The notes under the pieces are model-generated. The model was given only the letters and a program-made list of their open reading frames with translations, did not search any database and had not been told where the DNA came from. Shown piece after piece: positions 8,138 to 17,516 of a stretch of DNA of 64,000 bases. Position 1 is the first letter of the stretch. Every line of letters starts with the position of its first letter. A program made the translations under genes and the position numbers. Location of the stretch: positions 1 through 64,000 of the forward strand of contig NZ_JASKMS010000031.1 of assembly GCF_030124145.1 (NCBI RefSeq). The letters run 5' to 3'. This DNA is from Streptomyces sp. 378 (GTDB lineage: Bacteria > Actinomycetota > Actinomycetes > Streptomycetales > Streptomycetaceae).

Positions 8138-8422
8138 TCAGCGCTGCGCCTGCGGTCCGGGGACCAGCCGAGCGCTCCCGCGGTCGAGGGGGCGCTTCTT
8201 CGCCTTGACAGCGCTGGGCAGGGACTCTCCGTTCTCCGTGTCGAGCGCCTCCGGCCGGTAGGTCGCCAGCCGCTGGCCGGCCTGCTGCACAGCCTTGGTC
8301 ACCTCTTCGGGGTGGTCGGCGGTCTGGACCTTCGGCGCGTCGAGAGCGACAGCGGGAGCGGCGGCACCGGCCATGACCAGAGACCCGACAACGAGGGCGG
8401 CAGCCTTCAGAGGCTTCATCAT
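8138..8422 (-). CDS. Small secreted protein
   Basis: The 94-residue product starts MMKPLKAAALVVGSLVMAGAA, a clear Sec signal peptide with likely cleavage after AVA near residue 27. The remainder is a short mature peptide (about 67 residues) with VTKAVQQAGQRLATYRPEAL and a basic tail. GGAAAGGAA sits just upstream of the first ATG. This resembles small exported Streptomyces proteins of unknown role. No enzyme motif is present. Confidence 0.7.
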   Translation of the reverse strand: MMKPLKAAALVVGSLVMAGAAAPAVALDAPKVQTADHPEEVTKAVQQAGQRLATYRPEALDTENGESLPSAVKAKKRPLDRGSARLVPGPQAQR

Positions 8423-9208
8423 GTTCCTTTCCGGGGCGACTCGAAAGTCACCAGGGGGACTGCTTCACCCCCTGCAACGAGGCCTGGGCTAAGCGGAAAC
8501 CCCGCGCGCGGAAAACTACGGCGACTCACACGAAAGGTCACCCGAACGAAGGGCCTGTCTCATCCGCCTTTCTCATCCCCGCATGAGCGGGGAAAGACAT
8601 GGTCCGGCTGTCGGTACAAAGAAACGTCGTACCGGATGCCGCAGGGCCGGTACGACGCCCGGGCAGGTCTGCCCGCTTTCACCTCAGGCACCTGCCCCGT
8701 GCTCAGGAAGGCGACGGCAGGCCAGGCACGGTCGGCAGGCTGCCCAGGAGACCTGAGACGGTGGTCCCGAGTCCTGCGCCGAGACCGCGATCGCGGGCAC
8801 GACGCCGGGCGTCACGAGGGTCGCTGGAGTGATCGAGTTCGAATTGGGGGTGGCGGCGGCCCTGGTGACGGTGACCCTGGTGACGGCTTTGGCGGCGTCA
8901 CCGAGCTTGGCAGCCTCCGCGGCGGGACAGGGGGGAGGCGTCCCGGCCGGGATTGACCGACCGTCAGTCGGTACGCCTGACGCAAACTCGATGCTCCTTG
9001 AATGGGTGTGTCCGCCTTGCCCTTTATGGGCGATATACGGGTATAGAGTGACGCATCGAACCACGCGACAACCTGATGTTTCCCGTGAAGGAGAAACGCC
9101 GCTCATGCATCACTCCCAAGGCCTCTCCGCCGCGGCGCACAGGGCGGTCCGCCCGCCTGACGGACCGTCACGGCAGGACAGTCGTCCTCAGGGTTGTCCC
9201 GCACGGTG
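8423..9208. other. Long intergenic region upstream of the exopolysaccharide operon
   Basis: No supported gene in 786 bases. It contains a hairpin CCCCGCATGAGCGGGG (8576-8591) and a TetR-like dyad at 8956-8972. An AT-rich stretch TATGGGCGATATACGGGTAT (9025-9044) could be the operon promoter. Open frames here on both strands lack family resemblance. Confidence 0.4.
8956..8972. promoter_or_regulatory. TetR-like operator candidate
   Basis: ACCGAC-CGTCA-GTCGGT is a perfect 6-bp dyad with a 5-bp spacer, the classic form of TetR-family sites. It lies about 70 bases before the AT-rich putative promoter of the exopolysaccharide operon. No TetR gene lies nearby, so the regulator would act in trans. 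Confidence 0.4.
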
Positions 9209-10423
9209 ATGACCGGCTGGCTTTCCGAATCATCACGCGGTGCGATGCCGCAGGAAGTCTCACCGCGCGTCCTCCACATCACCCAGCCGGTGGACGGCGG
9301 TGTCGCCGGCATGGTCACCGAACTGGTGCGCGCCCAGCGGGCGGCCGGTTTCGACGTGACGGTCGCGTGCCCCGACAGCGGCCTGCGGCAGGTGTTGCGG
9401 GAACTGGGTGCGGACGTACGGCACTGGCCCGCCGTACGGGCGCCGGGACCGTCGCTTGCCGGTGAGGTGCTCCGGCTCGCCCGCGTCGTCGAACAGGTGC
9501 GGCCCGATGTGCTGCACGCGCACAGCGCCAAGGCCGGACTCGCGGCCCGGATGGCGGTGAGGGGTCGGATCCCGACGGTGTTCCAGCCGCACGCCTGGTC
9601 GTTCGAGGCGGTCGGCGGGGTCGCCGCGGCGGCCGCCACGGCATGGGAACGGTGGGCGGCACGCTGGACCACCCGCGTGCTGTGCGTCAGCGAGGCTGAG
9701 CGCGCGCGAGGCCAGCGCGCCGGAGTGTGCGCCCACTGGCGGGTGATCCCCAACGGCATCGATCCGGTGCGTTTCCACCCCGCCCCGGTCGCCGCCGTAC
9801 GCCCGGTCCTGGCTCCACTCGCGGACCTCGATCCGGCCGCTTTGCTGGTGGTCTGCGTGGGGCGGCTATGCCGGCAGAAAGGGCAGGACGTGCTGCTCGA
9901 GGCGTGGCCCTCGGTGTTGCGGCGGGTGCCCGCAGCCCGGCTGGTACTCGTCGGGGACGGTCCGCAGGAGCGGCCGCTGCGGTCCGGCGCTCCCGAGGGC
10001 GTGCTGTTCACCGGGGCCGTCGCCGATGTCGTCCCCTGGTACCAGGCCGCCGACCTGGTGGTTCTGCCGTCCCGTTGGGAAGGCATGGCGCTCGCCCCGC
10101 TGGAGGCGATGGCGTGCGGGCGTCCCATGGTGGTCACGGATGTGGCCGGAGCGCGCGAGAGTCTGCCGCCCGGTCACGGAACGCACTGTCTGGTGCCCGC
10201 GGGCCGGCCGGGCCCGTTGGCCGACGCGCTCACCAGGACACTTCTCGACCCGCTGCTGCGCGAGTCCCTCGCAGCCCAGGGGCGCCGCCACGTTCTGGCC
10301 GCGCACGACGTGCGGAGCTCGGCCGAGGCCGTCGCGGACCTCTACCGCGAACTGCTCACCCTCCGGCGCCCGGTGACCCGTCGCGCGGAACCCACCGAGT
10401 GCAGGGAGTCGATCCGCTCGTGA
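9209..10423 (+). CDS. GT4-family glycosyltransferase (exopolysaccharide)
   Basis: This GT-B fold transferase probably adds a sugar to the lipid-linked repeat unit. The N-terminal acceptor half begins VLHITQPVDGGVAGMVTELV, with DVLHAHSAKAGLAARM and VIPNGIDPVRF. The C-terminal donor half has VCVGRLCRQKGQDVLLEAWP, then LPSRWEGMALAPLEAMACG, the E-x7-E nucleotide-sugar site. Starts at 9209 (ATG) or 9245 (ATG, MPQEVSPRVLHI) are both possible; the core fold begins after the second. Its stop overlaps the GTG of the next gene, so it leads the operon. Confidence 0.9.
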   Translation: MTGWLSESSRGAMPQEVSPRVLHITQPVDGGVAGMVTELVRAQRAAGFDVTVACPDSGLRQVLRELGADVRHWPAVRAPGPSLAGEVLRLARVVEQVRPDVLHAHSAKAGLAARMAVRGRIPTVFQPHAWSFEAVGGVAAAAATAWERWAARWTTRVLCVSEAERARGQRAGVCAHWRVIPNGIDPVRFHPAPVAAVRPVLAPLADLDPAALLVVCVGRLCRQKGQDVLLEAWPSVLRRVPAARLVLVGDGPQERPLRSGAPEGVLFTGAVADVVPWYQAADLVVLPSRWEGMALAPLEAMACGRPMVVTDVAGARESLPPGHGTHCLVPAGRPGPLADALTRTLLDPLLRESLAAQGRRHVLAAHDVRSSAEAVADLYRELLTLRRPVTRRAEPTECRESIRS

Positions 10424-11883
10424 CCACCGAACGTACCGTCCCTCACCCTGGTGGCCTGCCACCGGACCGGGCATTGCCGCCTCTCTCGGTCATCCACCCG
10501 CGTGGCACCGGCGTCGCCTGGCTCCCCGCCGGCCGGCGGGGAGCCAGGCGACGCGCCACCGGGCTGCCCCTGCTCGTCGCGGACGCGGTCGCCGCGCTCA
10601 CCGCCGCCCCCGTACTCCCGCATCCCCTGTTGACCGCACCGCTGCTGCTCACCGTCCTCTGTCTGAACGCGAGGGCGGCTCTGTACCGTCCCGCCGCCGT
10701 GCCCGCAGTCCTCGACGAACTCCCCACCGTCTGCGCACGGATCACGGTGAGCTGGTGTGCGCTCGCGGCCGTGGTCGCGGCACTCTCCCCCGCACACACC
10801 CTGTCCGCACGCACGATGCTGTCCGGCTGCATCCTGCACGTGACGGCAAGTTGGGCGGGCCGCGGCGCGGCGCACTGGTACCGCCGCCGGACGCTGGCCC
10901 ACCATCCCGCCGCGGCCCTCGTCGTCGGCCCGGCCGACATCGCCCGGCGAGTGGCCGCCGCCTTCCTGCGCCACCCCGGGTGCGGCCTCAGGCCGGTCGG
11001 TGTCCTCTCCGACAGCGGAGCCTGCGGCGAGGGGCTGCCGGTGCTCAGCACGGACGAGGAGGCGCAGCGGGCCGTCCTCCAGAACAGCGTGGGGGCCATC
11101 CTCATCGTGGGCCCCACAGGCCAACACACCGCGTTGCTGGCCAAGCTGGCCGAGACGGGCTGCGTGCTCTGGGAGGTCGACGCAGCCCTGCCGGCACACC
11201 ACCTGGCCGGGGGCGCGGCGTACGAGGAACGCATGCCGGGCCGCCGGTCCCGGCGCGAGCGGATCGCGGGCTTCTCCTGCCGTCGCCTGGAAGGCGGGCG
11301 ACGCCCCGACAACCCTGCCAAGCGGAGCCTCGATGTCCTGGTCTCCGGGCTCCTGCTCCTCCTCACCGCCCCGGTCCTGGTGGCCTGCGCGGTCGTGCTG
11401 CGGGTCAGCGACGGGCCCCGGGTCGTCTTCCACCAGGAACGCGTAGGCAGGGACGGCCGCCCCTTCACGCTGCTGAAGTTCCGCACCCATCGACCGGTCG
11501 ATCCGCACGAGGCGGCGACCCGCTGGAGCGTGGCGGGCGAGCAGAACATGAGCCGCTTCTGCCGCTTCCTGCGCCGCACCTCCCTCGACGAGCTGCCCCA
11601 GCTGTGGAACGTCTTCCGGGGTGACATGACACTGGTCGGGCCGCGCCCGGAACGGCCTTACTTCGCCGGTGTGTTCAGTCAGACGTACCCCGGTTACACC
11701 GCCCGCCACCGCATGCGGACCGGCCTCACCGGGCTGGCCCAGATCCACGGGCTGCGCGGCGACACCTCCATCGAGGACCGCACCCGGTTCGACAACGCGT
11801 ACATCGACGACTGGTCGCTGTGGCAGGACGTCTGCATCCTGCTGCGCACCGCCGCCGTGCTGGTCCGGCCAACGGGGAGCTGA
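10420..11883 (+). CDS. Initiating sugar-phosphate transferase (WbaP/exopolysaccharide polyprenyl glycosylphosphotransferase)
   Basis: This membrane enzyme transfers a sugar-1-phosphate to undecaprenyl phosphate, the first step of repeat-unit assembly. It is 487 residues long. About four hydrophobic segments lie in residues 45-150, then a Rossmann-like central domain (HHPAAALVVGPADIARRVAA). The bacterial sugar transferase domain follows from about residue 295 (NPAKRSLDVLVSG): KFRTHRPVD, RRTSLDELPQLWNVFRGDMT, LVGPRPE and TGLTGLAQIHG. GTG 10420 overlaps the upstream stop. It is translationally coupled in the exopolysaccharide operon. Confidence 0.93.
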   Translation: MTTERTVPHPGGLPPDRALPPLSVIHPRGTGVAWLPAGRRGARRRATGLPLLVADAVAALTAAPVLPHPLLTAPLLLTVLCLNARAALYRPAAVPAVLDELPTVCARITVSWCALAAVVAALSPAHTLSARTMLSGCILHVTASWAGRGAAHWYRRRTLAHHPAAALVVGPADIARRVAAAFLRHPGCGLRPVGVLSDSGACGEGLPVLSTDEEAQRAVLQNSVGAILIVGPTGQHTALLAKLAETGCVLWEVDAALPAHHLAGGAAYEERMPGRRSRRERIAGFSCRRLEGGRRPDNPAKRSLDVLVSGLLLLLTAPVLVACAVVLRVSDGPRVVFHQERVGRDGRPFTLLKFRTHRPVDPHEAATRWSVAGEQNMSRFCRFLRRTSLDELPQLWNVFRGDMTLVGPRPERPYFAGVFSQTYPGYTARHRMRTGLTGLAQIHGLRGDTSIEDRTRFDNAYIDDWSLWQDVCILLRTAAVLVRPTGS

Positions 11884-11889
11884 ACACCG

Positions 11890-13248
11890 GTGAGCCACGC
11901 ATGCGCCCTGCCCGCCGCCCGCCGACTGACACCCGTCCTGCCGGTGATCGCGGTGATCGCCCTGCTGGCGCTGCCCGTCGCACCGGGCGGGGAGAGCGGC
12001 GCGACCCCCGCCGACGCCGCCTCCGGTGCCGTCGTACTGTGCTGCGTCGCACGTCTGCTGTACCACCGGCGGCGCCCCCTGTCGCCCACTGCCGCCGTGA
12101 TCCTGGGCCTGCCCGTGGTGGGGATCGCGGTCGCGGCAACGGGAGCCGCGGGACCGGACACGGCGGTCACGGGCTTCTCGCGCTATCTGCAGATCTTCGT
12201 CCTCGTCCCGGCCGCCGTCATGCTGCTCGTCCGCGACCGGCGAGACGTCCGACTGCTGGCCTGGTCGGTGGTGGCGCTCGCGGTGTGGCAGGGAGCCGTC
12301 GGAGTGCACCAGTACGCGACCGGGACCGGCGCCTCGTACATGGGCCGGGAGATCCGCGCCGTCGGCACCTTCGGCCCCGGCGACATCATGGGGATGGCGA
12401 CCGTGGTCGCCTTCGGGCTGGTGTGCGCGGTGGGGCTGGCGCTGGGCCCGGCACCGGTATGCAGGGGGCACCTCCCCGCTCGAGCGGAGCCGAGGGCTTG
12501 GGGGCGGGTGTGGGCCCTGGTGTGCGCGCTGCTGCTGGTGGTGCCGCTGGCGGTGTCCTTCAGCCGGGGCGCGTGGATCGCGACGGCCCTCGCCTGTACG
12601 GCGCAACTGGTCCTGGCCGGCCCGCGACGCGCGGTCAGGGTGGGCGCGGTCGCGACCGCCGTCGCCGTGATCCTCGTCGGCGGGTTCGGTGTCGGTTCCG
12701 CGCTGCTTCAGGAAAGGTTCAGCAGCATCGGGCAGGTCGCCGACGCTCCCGACCAGTCGGTCTCCGACCGGTACGCCCTGTGGGCGGCAGCCGCCGGCAT
12801 GTGGCGCGAGCGGCCGCTGACCGGCATCGGCCTCAAGGGCTACCCCGAGCACCGCGACGGGCACGCCTCGCTGGCGCTGTCGTCGGGCAGCGACACGGAG
12901 GGCGCGGGCGCGGCGTACCGGAAGCAGCCGCTGCTGTCACCGCACAACATGTACCTGCTGGTGCTGGGCGAACAGGGGCTGATCGGACTGCTGACGCTGG
13001 CGGGGAGCTGGCTGGCGCTGCTGGTGCTGGGGCTGCGCCGACTGGCGCGGGCCCGGCGAGCGAGGGATCCCGGGCTCGACTGCGCGCTCGTCGCCTGGGG
13101 CCTGCTGGTCTGGCACCTGATCAACTTCGCGTACGCCGACATCGGCGGCCCCTCGACCGTGCTCACGGCCGTCTGCCTCGGCCTGTCGGCATGGTGGGCG
13201 CTGGCTGGTCCCGCCCCGACCGGCCCCGAGGAGGCGGCGGCACGATGA
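11890..13248 (+). CDS. O-antigen ligase / Wzy-type polymerase family membrane protein
   Basis: This 452-residue protein has about 10-12 hydrophobic segments and the family hallmark (RPLTGIGLKGYPEHR, then SPHNMYLLVLGEQGLIGLL) in a large outer loop. In this context it would polymerise the lipid-linked repeats outside the membrane. Residues about 191-206 (CRGHLPARAEPRAWG) are encoded by a copy of a Streptomyces dispersed repeat inserted in frame in the loop between two helices. The last codons overlap the ATG of the flippase gene. Confidence 0.88.
   Translation: MSHACALPAARRLTPVLPVIAVIALLALPVAPGGESGATPADAASGAVVLCCVARLLYHRRRPLSPTAAVILGLPVVGIAVAATGAAGPDTAVTGFSRYLQIFVLVPAAVMLLVRDRRDVRLLAWSVVALAVWQGAVGVHQYATGTGASYMGREIRAVGTFGPGDIMGMATVVAFGLVCAVGLALGPAPVCRGHLPARAEPRAWGRVWALVCALLLVVPLAVSFSRGAWIATALACTAQLVLAGPRRAVRVGAVATAVAVILVGGFGVGSALLQERFSSIGQVADAPDQSVSDRYALWAAAAGMWRERPLTGIGLKGYPEHRDGHASLALSSGSDTEGAGAAYRKQPLLSPHNMYLLVLGEQGLIGLLTLAGSWLALLVLGLRRLARARRARDPGLDCALVAWGLLVWHLINFAYADIGGPSTVLTAVCLGLSAWWALAGPAPTGPEEAAAR
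12461..12506. repeat. Dispersed Streptomyces palindromic repeat inside the Wzy-like gene
   Basis: The core GGGGGCACCTCCCCGCTCGA plus GCGGAGCCGAGGGCTTGGGGG matches the copy at 39522-39568 at about 35 of 41 positions. Such elements normally sit between genes; here it lies in an open reading frame and adds about 15 residues to a predicted loop. Confidence 0.7.
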
Positions 13249-14894
13249 CCGTCACCCCGCCACGGGCTGGGGACGCCGCCGTCCCCCTGGCGCGCGCCGG
13301 CGCCGAGGGCCCGCAGGCAAGCGGCGCCGGGCCCGTCTCGCGGGGCTTCCTCGCCAGGGCCGCCCTCGTCACCGTCGCCCTCTCCCTGGCCGGTGCTCTG
13401 CTGGGCCTCGGCCGGGACCAGGCGCTGGCCCACCTCTTCGGAGCGGGGAGCGAGACGGACGCCTTCCTGGTCGCCTGGACCGTGCCCGAGTTCGCGGCGA
13501 CGCTGCTGATCGAGGACGGGCTGGCCTTCGTGCTCGTACCGGCGTTCAGCGCGGTCCTGGCCCGCCGAGCCCAGGACGGCACGGGCGACCCGGTGCGCGC
13601 CCTGGTCCGCGGCACGCTGCCGCGTCTGGCACTGGCGTTCTCCGTGGCGTCGGCCCTGGTCGTCTGGGGGGCACCGTACCTGGTCCAAGTGCTGGCGCCG
13701 GGGCTCGCAGACCCCGGGCTCGCTGTGGACTGCACCCGGTTGACCGGCACCTGCGTCCTGACCTTCGGCCTGGCCGGCTACTGCAGCGCGGCCCTGCGCG
13801 CGCACCGCCGGTTCGTCGCGCCGGCGGCCATCTACGTCGCCTACAACGCCGCCATCATCACGGCGATGTTCGTCCTCGGCGCACGCTGGGGCGTACGGGC
13901 GGCGGCTATCGGCGTGGCCGTGGGCGGTGCACTCATGGTCGTCACCCAACTTCCGTCGCTGCTACGACGGTTGCGTCGCGTGCCGACAGCCGCAGAGACA
14001 GCCGCGGCAGCCAGGGAGACATCGCGGCACTCGGTGAACCTCGCCCTCGTCGCCACCGTCCTGCTCTTCGCCCTGTGCCGCCAGTCCCAGGTCCTCATCG
14101 AGCGTTTCCTGGCCTCCTCGCTCCCCGCCGGCGCCATCTCGCATCTGAACTATGCCCAGAAGGTGGCTCAGATGCCGATGGTGCTCGCCCTGATGCTGTG
14201 TACGGTCACCTTCCCGGTGGTGTCGCAGGCGCTGGCCCAGGGCGACACCGAGCGGGCCCGCGACCGCGTCGAGCGGGACCTGAGGGCGGTGTCCTCCTTC
14301 GTGCTGCTCGGCACCGCGGCCGTCGTCGCCTGCGCTCCGCAGCTCGTCCACATCCTGTTCCAGCGAGGCGCGTTCACCGCGCAGGACGCCGCGGCCACCG
14401 CCGCCGTCATGCGCGTGTACGCGCTCGGGCTGCTCGGCCACGCCCTGGTGGGCGCGCTCGTCCGGTCGTATTTCGCGGCGGGGCGGCCCACCTGGTACCC
14501 GGTGGCCGCGATGACCGCCGGGATCGTCGCCACCTCGTGGATCGGCGCGGCAACGGCCGGCTCGTGGGGCGTCCTGGGGATCACCGCGGGCAACGCGGTC
14601 GGCATCACCCTCACCGCCCTGATTTTGCTCTACGGCATGGAAACGCGCGGCGTGCCGATCCGCATCCGGCCGCTGCTGGCCGCGATGGGCAGGCCGCTGC
14701 GCGCGGCGGCGGTCGCCTGCGGTGTGGGCGGGTTCTGCGCGAGCCTCGCCGACTCCCCCACCCTCGGATTCGCGGCCGGTGGCACGGTCGTGGCCGTCGT
14801 CTTTTTCCTGCTCGCTCGAGTGCCGGGCGAGCAACGCCTGACATCCGCACTCCGCACCGTCACCCGGAGGCTTCCGCATGCCCGTTTCCGCTGA
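13245..14894 (+). CDS. MurJ/Wzx-like lipid-linked oligosaccharide flippase
   Basis: The 549-residue polytopic protein has the MVF (MviN/MurJ, MATE-related) pattern. The N-terminal LLGLGRDQALAHLFGAGSET is followed by TDAFLVAWTVPEF, and later SHLNYAQKVAQMPMVLALML and LFQRGAFTAQDAAAT, with about 14 hydrophobic helices. In an exopolysaccharide operon it most likely flips the undecaprenyl-linked repeat unit rather than lipid II. The ATG at 13245 overlaps the upstream stop (ATGA), and its 3' end overlaps the deacetylase gene by 17 bases. Confidence 0.9.
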   Translation: MTVTPPRAGDAAVPLARAGAEGPQASGAGPVSRGFLARAALVTVALSLAGALLGLGRDQALAHLFGAGSETDAFLVAWTVPEFAATLLIEDGLAFVLVPAFSAVLARRAQDGTGDPVRALVRGTLPRLALAFSVASALVVWGAPYLVQVLAPGLADPGLAVDCTRLTGTCVLTFGLAGYCSAALRAHRRFVAPAAIYVAYNAAIITAMFVLGARWGVRAAAIGVAVGGALMVVTQLPSLLRRLRRVPTAAETAAAARETSRHSVNLALVATVLLFALCRQSQVLIERFLASSLPAGAISHLNYAQKVAQMPMVLALMLCTVTFPVVSQALAQGDTERARDRVERDLRAVSSFVLLGTAAVVACAPQLVHILFQRGAFTAQDAAATAAVMRVYALGLLGHALVGALVRSYFAAGRPTWYPVAAMTAGIVATSWIGAATAGSWGVLGITAGNAVGITLTALILLYGMETRGVPIRIRPLLAAMGRPLRAAAVACGVGGFCASLADSPTLGFAAGGTVVAVVFFLLARVPGEQRLTSALRTVTRRLPHARFR

Positions 14895-15645
14895 CCACGG
14901 CCCTTCCACCGCCCCCCGTCCCGACCGGCTCCGGCGCAGACCGGGCCCGCCCCCCTGGGTGGCGATGTACCACTCCGTCGGCGACTGCTCCGACGACCCG
15001 TACCGCGTCACCGTCTCACCCGGCCGCCTGGACCGGCAGCTCGGCTGGCTCCGCCGCCGGGGCCTGCGCGGCGTCGGTGTGCATGAGCTGCTCGCCGCGC
15101 GCGCCCGGGGAGAGGGACAGGGCCTGGTGGGGCTGACCTTCGACGACGGGTACGCAGACTTCCTCACGCACGCTCTGCCGCTGCTGCGCCGTCACGCCTG
15201 CAGCGCCACTCTGTTCGTGCTGCCGGGCAGGCTGGGCGGCGAGAACGCCTGGGATCCGGATGGTCCACGCAAGCCACTGCTGTCGGCGGAGGGCATCCGG
15301 CGCGCCGCCGCCGAGGGCGTCGAGATCGGCTCGCACGGTCTCACGCACGTGGACCTGACCCGGACCGACGATGCCCTGCTCCGCGCCGAGGTGAGGGACA
15401 GCCGAGCAGCGCTCCGCGAGGTGACCGGGGCAGACGTCCACGGCTTCTGCTACCCGTACGGACGGCTGGACCGCCGCGCCGTCGGCGCCGTACGGGACGC
15501 GGGATACAGCTACGCCTGCGCCACCGGCCCCGGTGACCTGTGCGGCCTTTTCGCCCTTCCCCGCGTCCACATCGGCGAACGGGACACTGCCTGGCGGCTG
15601 CGCCTCAAGCAGCTGCTGCGCCGCCACTCGGTCGAGGGAGTGTGA
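14878..15645 (+). CDS. Polysaccharide deacetylase (NodB/CE4 family)
   Basis: This 255-residue enzyme would remove N- or O-acetyl groups from the polymer. Motif 1 is LTFDDGYADF with the catalytic and metal-binding Asp pair. Motif 2, EIGSHGLTHVDLT, has the metal His residues. Motif 3 is GFCYPYGRLDRR. No signal peptide is seen, but the Pro/Arg-rich N terminus is atypical, so localisation is uncertain. The start overlaps the flippase gene, and the next glycosyltransferase begins 9 bases after its stop. Confidence 0.9.
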   Translation: MPVSADHGPSTAPRPDRLRRRPGPPPWVAMYHSVGDCSDDPYRVTVSPGRLDRQLGWLRRRGLRGVGVHELLAARARGEGQGLVGLTFDDGYADFLTHALPLLRRHACSATLFVLPGRLGGENAWDPDGPRKPLLSAEGIRRAAAEGVEIGSHGLTHVDLTRTDDALLRAEVRDSRAALREVTGADVHGFCYPYGRLDRRAVGAVRDAGYSYACATGPGDLCGLFALPRVHIGERDTAWRLRLKQLLRRHSVEGV

Positions 15646-15654
15646 GCCTCCACC

Positions 15655-16836
15655 ATGTCCGGGCTGAAGGTCCTGCAGATCATCACCGGCCTCGGCGTCG
15701 GCGGTGCCGAACAGCAACTCCGGTTGCTGCTGCGCCACCTGCCCGTCGAGTGCGACGTCGTGGCGCTCACCAACCCCGGTGCGGTCGCCGAGAGCCTGAG
15801 GGCGGACGGTGTCCGCGTCATCCACCTCGGCATGTCCGGCAACCGCGACCTGTCCGCTCTGCCCCGTCTGGTCCGCCTGATCCGGTCCGGCCGCTACGAC
15901 CTCGTACACACCCACCTCTACCGGGCCTGCGTGTACGGCAGGATCGCCGCGCGCCTGGCGGGCGTCCGGGCAGTGGTGGCCACCGAACACTCCCTCGGCG
16001 GCACACAACTGGAAGGTCGCGCCCTGAGCGTCGGCGTGCGCGCGCTGTACCTGGCCAGCGAGCGGCTGGGCCATGCCACGGTCGCGGTCTCGCCCACGGT
16101 GGCCGACCGGCTCCGGCGCTGGGGTGTGCCCGGGCCGCGCATCGAGGTCGTGCCCAACGGCATCGATGTGGCCCGCTTCCGCTTCGACCCGGTCATCCGA
16201 GAGTGCACCCGCCGCCGGCTCGGACTGCCACAGGACGCGTACGTCGTCGGCGGCGTCGGCCGGCTGACCGCGGGCAAGCGGTTCGGCGTCCTGATCGGCG
16301 CCCTGGCTCGGCTTCCCCGCGATCATCGGCTCCTGCTGGTCGGCGGTGGCCCGGAGGAGAACGCGCTGCGCCGCACCGCCCAGCGGGCCGGGGTAGCCGA
16401 CCGGGTGCTGTTCACCGGCGAACGGCCCTACGACGCCGACGGTGCTCGCGGATTCGATCTGCCGTCGCTGACCTCGGCGATGGACGTGCTCGCCTCGTCA
16501 AGCGCCGAGGAGGCCTTCGGACTCGCCGTCGTGGAGGGCCTGGCGGCGGGGCTGCCGGTTCTGTACGCCTCCTGTCCCGCGATCGACGACCTGCCGCCTG
16601 GACTCACCACCGCCGCCCGCCGGGTGACGGGCGGTCCGGGCACGTTCGCTCGCGCCCTGGCCGAGACCCGCGCCCTGACCTTGGCCGGGCGGTCGCACCC
16701 ACCGACCCGTCCCGTGTCCGCTGCCGCCCGCCATTACTGCATCACGCGCAGCGCCGCACAGCTCATGAACGTGTACGCCGCCGCAGTCTCCTGCTCGCCC
16801 GCTTCACGACCACCCCTGGGAGTGACCGACCGATGA
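15655..16836 (+). CDS. GT4-family glycosyltransferase (second in operon)
   Basis: The 393-residue GT-B protein has VLQIITGLGVGGAEQQLRLL at the N terminus, the diagnostic G-G-A-E loop, with DLVHTHLYRACVYGR and VVPNGIDVARF mid-protein. The donor site is ASSSAEEAFGLAVVEGLAAG. It presumably adds another sugar to the repeat unit. The final about 60 residues are Pro/Ala-rich and variable. The stop overlaps the ATG of the Wzz-like gene by 4 bases. Confidence 0.9.
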   Translation: MSGLKVLQIITGLGVGGAEQQLRLLLRHLPVECDVVALTNPGAVAESLRADGVRVIHLGMSGNRDLSALPRLVRLIRSGRYDLVHTHLYRACVYGRIAARLAGVRAVVATEHSLGGTQLEGRALSVGVRALYLASERLGHATVAVSPTVADRLRRWGVPGPRIEVVPNGIDVARFRFDPVIRECTRRRLGLPQDAYVVGGVGRLTAGKRFGVLIGALARLPRDHRLLLVGGGPEENALRRTAQRAGVADRVLFTGERPYDADGARGFDLPSLTSAMDVLASSSAEEAFGLAVVEGLAAGLPVLYASCPAIDDLPPGLTTAARRVTGGPGTFARALAETRALTLAGRSHPPTRPVSAAARHYCITRSAAQLMNVYAAAVSCSPASRPPLGVTDR

Positions 16837-17516
16837 CCTCGATGACCTCCACGGCCGAATATCCGACAAGCCCGGCGACCAAGCCCCGGCGGCGTCCGCT
16901 GCTGAGGCGGCTCAAAGCGCTGCCGCCGTGGTCCCTGCTCGCGGTCGGTGCCCTCGCCGGAGGCCTCGCCGGAGGCGCGTACGGCGCCCTCACGCCGCCC
17001 GCCTACTCAGCCACCGCGTACGTCGTCGCCGTACCGAGCGCCGAGTCGGACCCGCAGTCCGCGCTCGGCTTCGCCCAGGCGTATGGCCGCATCGCCACGC
17101 AGCTGGCGGTCCTCGGGGACGCCCAGGTGTGGGCGGGCGTGCCGGTGCGGACGCTGCGCGACAGCGTGCGGTCGGCGACCTCCCCGGACGCCCCGATGGT
17201 GTCCCTGACGGCCACCTCGACGCGCGCCGATCTCGCCACCGACATGGCCAACGCCGTCTCGCGCTCGGTGATCGAGTACGCCAAGGACACCAAGGGCGCC
17301 ACGCACATCGAACTCCTGCAGTTCTCCCGGGCCGTCAAGCCCACCGAGCCGTCCTCGGCGCCCCCGGCGCTGACGGGCCTGGTGGGTGCCAGTGCGGGCG
17401 GCCTGCTGGGGGGCCTCGCGCTGCTGGCCCGCCCTCGTCCCACCGCCGTCGGCGCTGCCCGCCCGGTCGCCGTGCCCGGCCCGGCCACCGCTGCCGACAC
17501 CGAAGGGCAGCCGTGA
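16833..17516 (+). CDS. Wzz-like chain-length/polysaccharide export protein
   Basis: The 227-residue protein has an N-terminal basic stretch, a membrane helix (PPWSLLAVGALAGGLAGGAY), an extracytoplasmic domain (SATAYVVAVPSAESDPQSAL to about residue 170) and a second helix (LTGLVGASAGGLLGGLALLA). This two-helix layout with a short outer domain is that of small actinobacterial Wzz/CapA-type proteins that control polymer length. It has no tyrosine kinase domain. It sits in the middle of the operon with 4-base overlaps on both sides. Confidence 0.78.
   Translation: MTSMTSTAEYPTSPATKPRRRPLLRRLKALPPWSLLAVGALAGGLAGGAYGALTPPAYSATAYVVAVPSAESDPQSALGFAQAYGRIATQLAVLGDAQVWAGVPVRTLRDSVRSATSPDAPMVSLTATSTRADLATDMANAVSRSVIEYAKDTKGATHIELLQFSRAVKPTEPSSAPPALTGLVGASAGGLLGGLALLARPRPTAVGAARPVAVPGPATAADTEGQP

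Noticed and set aside
8576..8591. Single type I-E-like CRISPR repeat (CCCCGCATGAGCGGGG)
   Set aside because: Only one copy and no cas genes, so it is a simple hairpin.
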